DNA of 64,000 nucleotides from Halorubellus sp034808145 (lineage in GTDB: Archaea > Halobacteriota > Halobacteria > Halobacteriales > Natrialbaceae), in the NCBI RefSeq assembly GCF_034808145.1, contig NZ_JAXHGM010000002.1, positions 310,001 to 374,000 on the forward strand, written 5' to 3'. A program made the position numbers and the translations under genes. Positions 44,800 through 53,145 of this stretch are shown here, piece by piece. Every line of letters starts with the position of its first letter. Positions within the stretch are counted from its first letter, which is position 1. The notes beneath the pieces were generated by a model. That model was not told where the DNA came from, did not search any database, and worked only from the letters and a program-made list of their open reading frames with translations.

Positions 44800-45852
44800 A
44801 TGAGCCTGGAGGGGGACTGGCGCGACCGCATCGACGACGTGGACGCTCGCCTCATCGACGAGTTCCAGAGCGACTTCCCCGTCGAAAGACGACCGTTCCG
44901 CACGGTCGCCGACGCCATCGGGACGGACGAGACCGACGCGTTCGAGCGGATGACGGCCCTGCTCGACGCGGGCGTGTTCCGGCGGTTCGGCGCCGTCCTG
45001 AACCCGCCCGTCATCGGGTCGTCGACGCTCGCCGCCGTCTCCGCGCCCGACGACGAGTTCGACGAGATCGCGGACGTCATCAACGGCTACCGGCAGGTGA
45101 ACCACAACTACCGGCGGGACCACGAGTGGAACATGTGGTTCGTCGTCACCGCCGGGTCGCGCGAGCGACGCGACGAGATCCTCGCCGACATCGAAGCTCG
45201 GACCGGCTGTACGGTGCTCGACCTCCCGATGCTCACGGACTACTACATCGACCTCGAGTTCCCCGTCGTCAACGACGACCGGTTCGCGCGCGAGAGCCTC
45301 GAAGCCACTGACGTGTCCGCGACGCGCATCAGCGAGAGCGCGACCGGCGACCTCTCCGCGTTCGACGCCGACCTCCTGCTCGCCATCCAGGACGGCTTCC
45401 CCGTCTCGCGAACGCCGTACTGCGACCTCGCCGACGCCCTCACCGAGACCGACGACCACGGCGCCGTCGCCGTCGACGACGTCCTCGCCGCCGTCGACGA
45501 CCTCCGCGCGAAGAACTGCATCAAACGCATCGGCTGTGTCGTCAACCACGTCGTCACCGGCTTCCGGAACAACTGCATGGTCGTCTGGTCGGTTCCCGAC
45601 GACGAACTCGACGCTCGCGGCGAACACGTCGGCGCCCTCCCCTACGTCACGCTCTGCTATCACCGCCCGCGGCGCCCCGACGTCGACTGGGAGTACAACC
45701 TCTTCACGATGATCCACGGCCGCGACGCCGACGTCGTCGACGCGAAGATCGACGAACTCGCCACCGACCACCTCCCCTACGAGCACGAACGGCTCTACTC
45801 CACGGAGACGCTCAAACAGACGGGCGCGCAGTACGAAGACCTCATGAACTAG
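44800..45852 (+). CDS. ahbA: siroheme decarboxylase, fused two-domain (paralogue)
   Basis: 350 residues with two tandem Lrp-like units (about 5-155 and 180-345), the same plan as the gene at 13089. Signature segments are VNHNYRRDHEWNMWFVV in the first unit and LCYHRPRRPDVDWEYNLFTMIHG in the second. The two genes are clearly different in sequence and fit a two-subunit enzyme, in which AhbA and AhbB form a heterodimer. Assignment of A versus B is uncertain. It is away from the heme operon, 79 bases after ilvD. Confidence 0.86.
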   Translation: MSLEGDWRDRIDDVDARLIDEFQSDFPVERRPFRTVADAIGTDETDAFERMTALLDAGVFRRFGAVLNPPVIGSSTLAAVSAPDDEFDEIADVINGYRQVNHNYRRDHEWNMWFVVTAGSRERRDEILADIEARTGCTVLDLPMLTDYYIDLEFPVVNDDRFARESLEATDVSATRISESATGDLSAFDADLLLAIQDGFPVSRTPYCDLADALTETDDHGAVAVDDVLAAVDDLRAKNCIKRIGCVVNHVVTGFRNNCMVVWSVPDDELDARGEHVGALPYVTLCYHRPRRPDVDWEYNLFTMIHGRDADVVDAKIDELATDHLPYEHERLYSTETLKQTGAQYEDLMN

Positions 45853-45936
45853 CCCGCGAGCGGTCCCGGCGCCGACGCCCACGACCGCCGCGACACCGTC
45901 CGACCGTTCCGACTCGCGCTCGGCGACAGCACCGAG

Positions 45937-46194
45937 TTACTTCCGGGACGCGACGAGGATCATCGGGCCGACGAAGATGAGGCCCACGCCGAGGAACTTG
46001 TAGTGGATCGGTGCCATCGACGACGGCGTCAGCACGAATATCGCGCCGAACGTCAGGAGCGTCAACCCGACGAGCTTCATCGACTTCAGCGGCAGTGCGC
46101 CGAGGACGGACACGATCAACAGCAAGAGTAGCGCCTGCCCAACGTTGTACTGGAGCAGGAAGTTGTCGACGATCTGGAGCGCGATGTCCATCAT
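45937..46194 (-). CDS. small membrane protein, 85 aa
   Basis: Three hydrophobic helices in 85 residues: QYNVGQALLLLLIVSVLGALPL, LVGLTLLTFGAIFVLTPS and FLGVGLIFVGPMILVASRK. The frame extends 7 codons upstream to GTG 46215. ATG 46194 is preferred because a TATA-like ATTAAG sits about 33 bases before it. Not recognised; conserved small haloarchaeal membrane proteins of this type have no known role. Convergent with the siroheme decarboxylase, 84 bases apart. Confidence 0.65.
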   Translation of the reverse strand: MMDIALQIVDNFLLQYNVGQALLLLLIVSVLGALPLKSMKLVGLTLLTFGAIFVLTPSSMAPIHYKFLGVGLIFVGPMILVASRK

Positions 46195-46273
46195 TCCTAG
46201 GTCGTAACTCGCCACGAAGCGGTCTTAATCGTAACGATACCGCGGTCGCGTCCGTCGGTCGCGGTCGGGCGAC

Positions 46274-46486
46274 TCACGCGGTCGGCCCGGTCAGGTCGAG
46301 CGACCGGATCCAGCGGTGCCAGAACAGGGTGACGATGGCGGAGAACCCCCACGTCCACGCGACCGTCCCCAGGAGCGAGTAGCCCGCGGCGGTGAGCGCG
46401 TACTTCGCGAGCCCCGGGACGACGATCCCCGCGAGGACGGTGAGGCCGACCTGTACGCGCTCGTCCGCGAGCGTCGCTGTGTCCAT
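46274..46486 (-). CDS. small membrane protein, 70 aa
   Basis: 70 residues, two hydrophobic helices (VQVGLTVLAGIVVPGLAKYAL and SLLGTVAWTWGFSAIVTLFW) with a positively charged end HRWIRSL. ATG 46486 is the start. Not recognised; no motif. It lies just upstream of the other small membrane gene in the same direction (about 80 bases) and may share its transcript. Confidence 0.65.
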   Translation of the reverse strand: MDTATLADERVQVGLTVLAGIVVPGLAKYALTAAGYSLLGTVAWTWGFSAIVTLFWHRWIRSLDLTGPTA

Positions 46487-46787
46487 ACTCGACCGTTGGA
46501 GTGGACGTGCCTGAACCCATCGGTCTCGGGTTCACGGTCACCGAGGCGAGTCACTCGACGCCCTCGACGGTCGTCGCACAAAGGGGTGGACGCACGGGAC
46601 GTACGAACCATGGAGCGTGCACGTGCGTCCACGGTAACGTACTGCTTCCATACCCTTAATTCGCTCGGAGGGCTGTATGGCGGGTGCACAGGCGCGAACG
46701 CGGCCGAATCAGCTCGCCGACCTGATGGGCGAACCGGGGGACGGCGGTCGAGATTCGGGGGGTCGAGTTCCGGCGGTCGATCGTCCC
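46487..46787. other. 301-base gap between the FAD/Fe-S oxidoreductase and the small membrane gene
   Basis: I see no gene. The long plus-strand frame that begins at 46677 is a shadow of the oxidoreductase. A GAATTAAGGG element near 46655 on the minus strand could be a promoter for something short, but nothing follows that is gene-like. Confidence 0.6.
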
Positions 46788-49700
46788 TCACTCGTCGGTG
46801 GGAGACGCGTCCGGGAGGGCGACGGCGAGCGCCTCGATGGGCGTCGGCGGGTACGCGTCGGCGTCCTCGCGCGCCGCGAGCTGCGTCCGGCAGGACGCAC
46901 CCGGTGCGACGACGGTGTCGGCGTCGCTCGCGTCCACCTGCTCGTAGAGGATGTCCGCGATGGCGGAGCTCATCGCCTCGTGCTCGCGCTCGTACCCGAA
47001 GCTCCCCGCCATCCCACAGCACCCGGAGTCGAGCGCGTCCACGCGGTAGCCCGCGCGCCGGAGCACGCCGACGGCGTGGTGGTCCTTCTTCGTCGCCTGC
47101 TGGTGGCAGTGCCCGTGGTACGCGACGTGCTCGCCGCGTTCCCGCCACTCGACGCGGTCGTCGAGCGAGAACGCGTCCAGGTACTCGCAGACGCCGTACG
47201 TCGCCGTACTGACCGCCTCCAGCGTCGCCGCGTCCACGCCCCGCCCGCCGCTCCCGCCGTCGCCCGCGGCAGCGTCCGCGCTCAGGAGGTCGTGGTAGTC
47301 CGACTGGAGCATCACCGCGTCCGACGGTTCGACGACTACGACCTCGCGGCCGCTTCGGACGTACGGCGCGAGGGCGTCGACGACCTCGCTCGCGGTCTCG
47401 CGAGCCCGGTCGAGGAACCCCATCGAGTGCGCGGGCCGTCCCGTGTCCGTCACGTCCCCCGGGACGACGACGTGGACGCCCGCGGCCTCCAGGACGCGGA
47501 CCGCCGCCTTCCCCGCGTCCGGGTTCGTGTAGTTCGTGTACGTGTCCGGGAACAGCACCACCGACCGGGTCGCGTCGCTCGACCGCACCGCGCTCCCACC
47601 TCTGGCCTCGAACCAGTCGCGGAACGTCGTCCGCGCGAACGACGGGAGCGGCCGGCCGGTCCCGATGCCGACGGTTCGCTCCAGGAGCGCTCGCGCGCCC
47701 GGCGCCGCCGCGAGCCAGTTCGACACCGGCGCGAGCGCGCTCCCGACCCTCGCGAGCGCGTCGACGTTCGCGAACGCCCGCTCGCGGAGCGACGCCCCCT
47801 CGCGCTCGTGGTGGGCGTGCGTCACCTCCGCCTTCAGTTTCGCCATGTCCACGCCGCTCGGACAGTCGCGCTTGCAGCCCTTGCACCCGATACAGAGGTC
47901 CAGGACCTCCTCGCGGAACTCCGCCGAGAGGTGCGCGTCGTCGGGCAGGTCGCCCTGCATCGCCTCCCGGAGGAGGTTCGCACGACCACGCGTGCTCGCG
48001 ACCTCCTCGTCGGCCGCGCGGTACGTCGGACACATCGCGCCACCGGTCGTCTCCTGCGGGCCGCGACACCCGCCGCAGCCGTGACAGAGTTCGACCATCC
48101 CCTGCAGGCCGTTCTCGTTCTCCCACGCGAGCGACGGCTCGAACCCGACGTCGAACGCGTCGGCGGGGCCGCTGCGGAGGTGCTCGGTCATGTCCACGTC
48201 CCCGCAGACCTGCCCGGGATTCAAGCGCCACTCGGGGTCGAACGCCGACTTCAGCTCCCGGAAGCGCTCCCAGACGTCGTCCCCGAACAGCTTGTGGTTC
48301 CACTCCGTGCGCGCCCGCCCGTCGCCGTGCTCGCCGCTGACGGAGCCGCCGTACTCGACGACGAGGTCCGTCACGTCGTCCGCGATGGACCGCATCGTCT
48401 CGACGCCGTCGACCGTCTTCGTGTCCACGAGCGGCCGGACGTGAAGGACGCCCGGGCCGGCGTGCGCGTAGAACGACGCGAACGTGTCGTGCTCGTCGAG
48501 CACCGCCTGGAACGCCTCGACGTACTCCGCGAGGTGCTCGGGCGGGATGGCGACGTCCTCGATGAACGACGCGTGCTTCGCGTCCGACGTCCGCGACAGC
48601 AGTATCGGGAGCCCGCTCTTGCGGAGCTTCCAGAACCGCTCGCGCTCCCCGGCCTCGTGCGCCTCCAGGCCCGCGACCGCACGCGTCTCGGCCGCCGTCG
48701 TCACCGCGTCCGCGCCCGGGTCGCCAGCGGTCGACGCCGCCGGCACGCGGTCAGCGAGCAGTTCCGCGACCGCGCGCTCGCCCGCCGCGTCGCTCTCGGC
48801 GTAGAACTCCACGAGGAGCACGTCGCTCGCGCCCGCGGGGAGCAGCTCGACGACGTCCGCGAACTCCGGCGTGTCCCGCGCCAACCCCAGGAGGACGTCG
48901 TCGACGAGCTCGACCGCAGCCGGGTCGTGCTCGAGGATGGGCGCGACGTCCCGCATCGCCTCGACGAGGTCGTCGTAACAGAGGAGCGCGACCGCCTTCG
49001 TCTCCGGGACCGGCTCCAGGCGCACCTCGACCTCGGTGACGACCGCGAGCGTCCCCTCGCTCCCGCACAGCAGCTTCGCGAGGTTCACGGCGTCGCCCGC
49101 GCCGTCCGGCTCGCCGACGCCGCGCTCGCCGCCCGCGTAGTCCTCGACGAGCCAGTCGAGGTTGTACCCCGACACCGACCGCTTCAGGTCCGGGTAGCGC
49201 TCCCGGAGGAGGTCGCCGTCCGACTCGAGCATCTCCAGTACCGTCGCGTAGACCTCGGCTTCGAGGTCGTCGCCCGCCGCCTTCTCGCGTGCCGCTTCGA
49301 CCGACACCTCCCCGAACTCCGTGACGGTGCCGTCCGCGAGCACGACCTCGCAGCGCTCGACGTACGCGTCCGTCTTCCCGTAGCGCAGCGAGTGCGCGCC
49401 CGTCGAGTTGTTCCCGACCGCGCCGCCGAGCGCGGACTTGTCGCCCCACGCCGGGTCCGGCGCGAACTTCAGGTCGTGCTCGGCGAGCCGCCGGTCGAGG
49501 TCCCCGAGCAGGACGCCGGGCTGGGCGACCGCACGCCGCCCCTCCGGGTCGACCTCGCGGACCGCGTCCATGTGCATCGTGAAGTCGAGTACCACCGCCT
49601 CGTTCACCGTCTGCCCGGCGAGACTCGTCCCGCCACCGCGCGGCAGCACCGCGATACCCTCCTCGGCACAGAACGACAGCACCGCGGCCACGTCCGCCGT

Positions 49701-49913
49701 CCCCGTCGGGAACACGACACCGACGGGCGTCACCGAGTACAGGCTCGCGTCCGTCGCGTACAGCTCGCGCGAGTAGTCGTCGAACCGCACCTCGCCGTCG
49801 ACGCGCTCGCGTAACGCCGCCGCCAGCTCGGGGCGCTCGACGCGGTCGCTCGCGTAATCGTAGTCCGACGCCTCGTCGCGCGCTCGCCCAGCGGCGTTCG
49901 GCTCCGTCGCCAT
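46788..49913 (-). CDS. FAD-linked oxidase/Fe-S oxidoreductase fusion (GlcD-GlcF type)
   Basis: 1041-residue fusion of two usual subunits. Residues 1 to about 580 are a VAO-type FAD domain (LPRGGGTSLAGQTVN near 90-104; SGEHGDGRARTEW about 547). Then two ferredoxin clusters, CHGCGGCRGPQ near 610 and CIGCKGCKRDCPSG near 674, and two CCG-type cysteine motifs (CHQQAT and CCGMAGSFG near 963). It oxidises a 2-hydroxy acid, probably D-lactate or glycolate, passing electrons to quinone or ferredoxin. The fusion order is the one seen in several archaea. The start ATG 49913 fits. Confidence 0.92.
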   Translation of the reverse strand: MATEPNAAGRARDEASDYDYASDRVERPELAAALRERVDGEVRFDDYSRELYATDASLYSVTPVGVVFPTGTADVAAVLSFCAEEGIAVLPRGGGTSLAGQTVNEAVVLDFTMHMDAVREVDPEGRRAVAQPGVLLGDLDRRLAEHDLKFAPDPAWGDKSALGGAVGNNSTGAHSLRYGKTDAYVERCEVVLADGTVTEFGEVSVEAAREKAAGDDLEAEVYATVLEMLESDGDLLRERYPDLKRSVSGYNLDWLVEDYAGGERGVGEPDGAGDAVNLAKLLCGSEGTLAVVTEVEVRLEPVPETKAVALLCYDDLVEAMRDVAPILEHDPAAVELVDDVLLGLARDTPEFADVVELLPAGASDVLLVEFYAESDAAGERAVAELLADRVPAASTAGDPGADAVTTAAETRAVAGLEAHEAGERERFWKLRKSGLPILLSRTSDAKHASFIEDVAIPPEHLAEYVEAFQAVLDEHDTFASFYAHAGPGVLHVRPLVDTKTVDGVETMRSIADDVTDLVVEYGGSVSGEHGDGRARTEWNHKLFGDDVWERFRELKSAFDPEWRLNPGQVCGDVDMTEHLRSGPADAFDVGFEPSLAWENENGLQGMVELCHGCGGCRGPQETTGGAMCPTYRAADEEVASTRGRANLLREAMQGDLPDDAHLSAEFREEVLDLCIGCKGCKRDCPSGVDMAKLKAEVTHAHHEREGASLRERAFANVDALARVGSALAPVSNWLAAAPGARALLERTVGIGTGRPLPSFARTTFRDWFEARGGSAVRSSDATRSVVLFPDTYTNYTNPDAGKAAVRVLEAAGVHVVVPGDVTDTGRPAHSMGFLDRARETASEVVDALAPYVRSGREVVVVEPSDAVMLQSDYHDLLSADAAAGDGGSGGRGVDAATLEAVSTATYGVCEYLDAFSLDDRVEWRERGEHVAYHGHCHQQATKKDHHAVGVLRRAGYRVDALDSGCCGMAGSFGYEREHEAMSSAIADILYEQVDASDADTVVAPGASCRTQLAAREDADAYPPTPIEALAVALPDASPTDE

Positions 49914-49988
49914 GACAGACGCGTCGACTCACGACGCCTTAACCGCCACGCCGCACCGGCGCGCGGTCGACTCGACGGCGGGCTCCCC

Positions 49989-50126
49989 TCAGTCGTCCTC
50001 GTGTCGACGTCGACGCGCCAGGCCGACGAGCTCCAGGCCCGCCTTCTCCAGCGAGTCGTAGTCGTCGGCCGCCACCGCGAGCTGCGCCGCCTCCAACGCC
50101 TCACGAACGTCGTCCTGCGCACTCAT
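49989..50126 (-). CDS. small acidic helical protein, 45 aa
   Basis: MSAQDDVREALEAAQLAVAA and a second helix ending in LARRRRHEDD. No cysteine, no membrane helix. It looks like a helical hairpin. The start ATG 50126 is preferred over 50171. It stands just upstream of the FAD/Fe-S oxidoreductase in the same direction (75 bases) and may be co-expressed. Not recognised. Confidence 0.6.
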   Translation of the reverse strand: MSAQDDVREALEAAQLAVAADDYDSLEKAGLELVGLARRRRHEDD

Positions 50127-50297
50127 ACCCGACCGATACGCACAGAACGACCCTAAACCCACGCCATGCACGGTGAAAGTGAAAACCGCCCGACTGCGCC
50201 CGCTCGAACCGTCGTCTCACCACCAGGAGACCACTCCGAACCGACCAGCAAGGTAGACAGAAGCATTATGCCACCACGAGACGTCAGACGTTCCCAG

Positions 50298-50447
50298 ATG
50301 GGAACACTCGACCGCGTGCTGGAGGCCTTCGGCGAGGACGAGACACGCCCCGAGTACGCGTGCCTCGCGTGCGAAAGCGGCTACGAGGTCCAACACCACG
50401 TCTGCCCCGACTGCGGCGGGTACAGCGTCGAACGCATCGACTGGTAG
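50298..50447 (+). CDS. zinc-ribbon microprotein, 49 aa
   Basis: MGTLDRVLEAFGEDE, an amphipathic leader, then a zinc ribbon with CLAC and CPDCGG knuckles. It resembles the 59-residue protein at 22822 in plan, though not closely. A TATA-like ATTATG at 50265 lies about 31 bases before the ATG 50298, fitting a leaderless start. The open frame upstream (from 50166) is unlikely. Function unknown. Confidence 0.75.
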   Translation: MGTLDRVLEAFGEDETRPEYACLACESGYEVQHHVCPDCGGYSVERIDW

Positions 50448-50531
50448 ACGCCACCGATGCGGCCGCGACCCGACGGCCGACCGCGCGCCGACCCGGCACG
50501 GCAACCCCCGGATGACGAGCGACGGCGGTGG

Positions 50532-52118
50532 TCACTCCAGCGCGTACACGCTATCGTTGTCCGCCCCGACGTAGACCGTTCCGTCAGCGACCGCCGGCGA
50601 TGACAGCACGACGCCAACGTCACCGAACGACCAGTCTTGACTCCCCGTCGCCGCGTCGACCGCGTACACCCGGTTCGCGTCCACGCCGAAGTACACCGTT
50701 CCGTCCGCGAGAACGGGCGGGGCGACGATGGCTCCCTGCCGCCCACCGTACGACCCGTCCGTCTCGAACCGCCACCGGGGGGCCCCGTCCGACCGACCCA
50801 GTGCGTACAGCGCGCCCGGCGTCTCGAACAGCGCACCGTCGCCGACGTACACCGTCTCGTCGGCCACGACCGGCGACGCCCGCACCGGATGGTCCGTCTC
50901 GAACGACCACGCGACGGCCCCGTCGGAAGCGGACAGCGCAACGACCTGCCCTGACTTCACCCCGACGTACACGCGGCCGTCCACGACCGCCGGAACCGCG
51001 CCGACCTCGCCCCTCGTCTCGTACCGCCACGCCTCACTCCCAGCGTCCGCGTCCACGGCGTACACGTTGCCGTCCGCACTCCCCACGAACACCGTCCCGT
51101 CGGCGTACGCCGGTGCCGTGACCGCCCCACCGGCCTCGAACCGCCAGCGGACCGACCCGTCGCTCACCGAGATCGCCGACAGCACGCCCTCGGCGTCCCC
51201 GACGAACACCGTCCCGTCGACGACCACGGGCGGCCGACCGGTGACGGCGCCGCCGGTTCGAGCACGCCATCGTTCCTCGCCCGTCGCCGCGTCCAACGCG
51301 AACACGCGCCCGCCCTTGCTCCCGACGAACACCGTCCCGTCGTCGACAACGAGCGCGTCCTGTAACCGGGTCTCGGTCTGGAACCGCCAGCGTTCGGTGC
51401 CGTCGCTGGCGACTATCGCGTACACGTACCGGTCGGCGTCGACGTACACCGTCCCGTCGACGACCGCCGGCGTCGAGTGCGTGTTGTTCCCCGTTCCGAA
51501 CACCCACCGCGGTTCGACCGACCCCGTGGGCCCGACGTTCCCCGCGGCCGCCCCGGAGTTCCCGGCGTCGAACTGGAACCGCGGGAACGCTCCCGCCGGA
51601 CTCGGGTCTGCGTCGTCGTCCTCCTCGGTGGTCTCCTCACCCTCGCCGTCGGTCGGTTCGCTCCCGTCCGGCGAGGTGTCCGTACTCGTCGCAGTCCCGT
51701 CGCGGACCTGCCGGTGGCGCGCGAGCGTCACCGGCGACCCCGCTTCGTCCCGATACACCACGCGAACGACGTCCGTCGGCGACACCTCGCTCGGCCAATT
51801 GAGGATCGACGCGCCGATGCGCGCGCTCGCACCCTCCGAGAGCGACTCGTCCGACCCGGCACTCGTCGTCCCGAGCGCGTTCCACACCGCCGTATCGCCG
51901 TCGCTCGACTCGATGTGGACCTTCCCCGCCGTCAGACTCCCGCCACCGGCGTACGAGATGGTCAACGACCGCCTCGCCTCGTCGTACGAGAACTCGAACG
52001 TCGCGTCCGACGGATTCCCCCCGCTCTGCGTCACGAACCTGAGACAGCCAGAGAGCGCGCCCGTGAGCGCCAATCCCCCACCCGCCAACAGCGGACGACG
52101 TGACCACCCATCAACCAT
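50532..52118 (-). CDS. lipoprotein with pilin-like domain and PQQ-type beta-propeller
   Basis: 528 residues. The Tat-like start (WSRRPLLAGG) leads to lipobox LSGC with C25. Residues 38-130 resemble the C-terminal beta domain of haloarchaeal type IV pilins (FEFSYDEARRSLTISYAGG). After an acidic linker comes a seven- or eight-bladed propeller with repeating VDGTVYVG/ALDAATGEERWR-type blades to the C-terminus. Pilin domain plus propeller in one lipoprotein is unusual. Function is unknown; extracellular binding or sensing is a reasonable guess. Confidence 0.82.
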   Translation of the reverse strand: MVDGWSRRPLLAGGGLALTGALSGCLRFVTQSGGNPSDATFEFSYDEARRSLTISYAGGGSLTAGKVHIESSDGDTAVWNALGTTSAGSDESLSEGASARIGASILNWPSEVSPTDVVRVVYRDEAGSPVTLARHRQVRDGTATSTDTSPDGSEPTDGEGEETTEEDDDADPSPAGAFPRFQFDAGNSGAAAGNVGPTGSVEPRWVFGTGNNTHSTPAVVDGTVYVDADRYVYAIVASDGTERWRFQTETRLQDALVVDDGTVFVGSKGGRVFALDAATGEERWRARTGGAVTGRPPVVVDGTVFVGDAEGVLSAISVSDGSVRWRFEAGGAVTAPAYADGTVFVGSADGNVYAVDADAGSEAWRYETRGEVGAVPAVVDGRVYVGVKSGQVVALSASDGAVAWSFETDHPVRASPVVADETVYVGDGALFETPGALYALGRSDGAPRWRFETDGSYGGRQGAIVAPPVLADGTVYFGVDANRVYAVDAATGSQDWSFGDVGVVLSSPAVADGTVYVGADNDSVYALE

Positions 52119-52266
52119 GCCAGTACAGAACGGAACGACTTACTTAAAAGTTTGACACGAACGCCGCCGGCTCACCACACACGGAACATCCCAAAACAAC
52201 ACCACCCAGGACACCACCAGCTACCCACCGCCATCACTCCCGTTCTCACCACCCGCGCGAACGAAC

Positions 52267-52291
52267 AAACGACTCGCTACGCTCGTCGTTT
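52267..52291 (-). terminator. hairpin after tRNA-Ile
   Basis: AAACGAC and GTCGTTT pair around 11 bases (TCGCTACGCTC on the plus strand), 18 bases beyond the tRNA 3' end. The stem ends in a T-run, TTTGTT on the minus strand, and looks like a transcript end. Confidence 0.55.
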
Positions 52292-52308
52292 TGTGTCCGC
52301 GGAAGGAG

Positions 52309-52382
52309 TGGGCAGACTCGGATTTGAACCGAGAACCTCCACCTTATCAGAGTGGCGCTCAACCTAATTGAGCTATCCGCCC
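52309..52382 (-). tRNA. tRNA-Ile (anticodon GAT)
   Basis: 74 bases with a complete cloverleaf on the minus strand. Acceptor GGGCGGA pairs with TCTGCCC (one G-T pair) and the discriminator is A. The D arm is GCTC...GAGC; the anticodon arm is CCACT, CTGATAA, GGTGG with GAT at 34-36; the T arm is CTCGG, TTCAAAT, CCGAG. CCA is not encoded. No intron is seen. A plus-strand frame across it (from 52152) is spurious. Confidence 0.95.
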
Positions 52383-52446
52383 GAACGCACTCCGAGATAG
52401 ATGGGTGATGAATAAAAGGGTTTCCTTCTTGCAGTTCGAGTGTGAG

Positions 52447-53085
52447 TCAGTCCCGGTCCTCGTCGTCGTCGCGGACGTCCTCGACGTCCACCTCGAACGA
52501 CTCCTCGTCGAGGTCGATGGTGTCGTCGTCGCGGTCGTCATCGTCGCGCGCGCCACCGCCGAACGGGCCGCCGCGGCCGTCGCCGTCACCGCCGAAGCTC
52601 CCGCCGAAGCTACCGCCAACGGAGAACCCGCCCGCGGCACCGCCACCGCTCGCGTCCTCCGGGTTCGGGAACCCGAACGTCCACGCCTTCCCCGAGGCCA
52701 TCCCGCCAGTTCGCTTGTCGAGCTGCGGGACCACCACGAACTTCTTCAGCGCCATCCGGATCGGGACGCGCGTCAGCGGGAGCGTCAGCGCGATGCCGAT
52801 GGCGTCCGTGACGAGCCCGGGCGTCAGGAGGAACGCGCCCGCCGCGATCAGGAGCCCGGCGTCCATGAGCTCGTTCGTCGGCGGGTTCCCCTTGGCGAGC
52901 GACCGCTGTATCTTCGCGAGCGTCCGCCGACCCTCCATCCGCACGAGGAGCATCCCGATCAGGGCAGTCAGGACGACGAGCGCCACCGCCTGCAGGCCAC
53001 CGAGCGTCCCCGACGCCACCAGTCCGACGAGGACGATGGAGTCCAGGAGTGGGATGACGAGCAGTGCGGCGATGTACCGGAGCAT
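52447..53085 (-). CDS. FxsA-family membrane protein
   Basis: 212 residues. Three or four membrane helices occupy the first 130 (MLRYIAALLVIPLLDSIVLV; ALVVLTALIGMLLVRMEGRRT; LLIAAGAFLLTPGLVTDAIG, the family signature GAFLLTPGLVTDAIG). The C-terminal 80 residues are disordered: Gly/Phe-rich repeats (GGSFGGSFGGDGDG) and a polyacidic end. In E. coli FxsA modulates exclusion of phage T7; the haloarchaeal role is unknown. Divergent from the DUF255 protein, 60 bases apart. Confidence 0.88.
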   Translation of the reverse strand: MLRYIAALLVIPLLDSIVLVGLVASGTLGGLQAVALVVLTALIGMLLVRMEGRRTLAKIQRSLAKGNPPTNELMDAGLLIAAGAFLLTPGLVTDAIGIALTLPLTRVPIRMALKKFVVVPQLDKRTGGMASGKAWTFGFPNPEDASGGGAAGGFSVGGSFGGSFGGDGDGRGGPFGGGARDDDDRDDDTIDLDEESFEVDVEDVRDDDEDRD

Positions 53086-53145
53086 ACCTCCGTCTAGCGC
53101 GTCCGGCTTCAAAGCCCTTTATCCACGTCCGGCCGAACCGCTCGT

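Noticed and set aside
46677..46787. Gene start on the plus strand after the small membrane genes
   Set aside because: The frame (MAGAQARTRP...) continues only as a shadow of the oxidoreductase and has no conserved segment.
52152..52367. 71-codon plus-strand frame ending in GRLGFEPRTSTLSEW
   Set aside because: This peptide is the well-known false product of reading across a tRNA gene antisense; the tRNA-Ile on the minus strand explains it.
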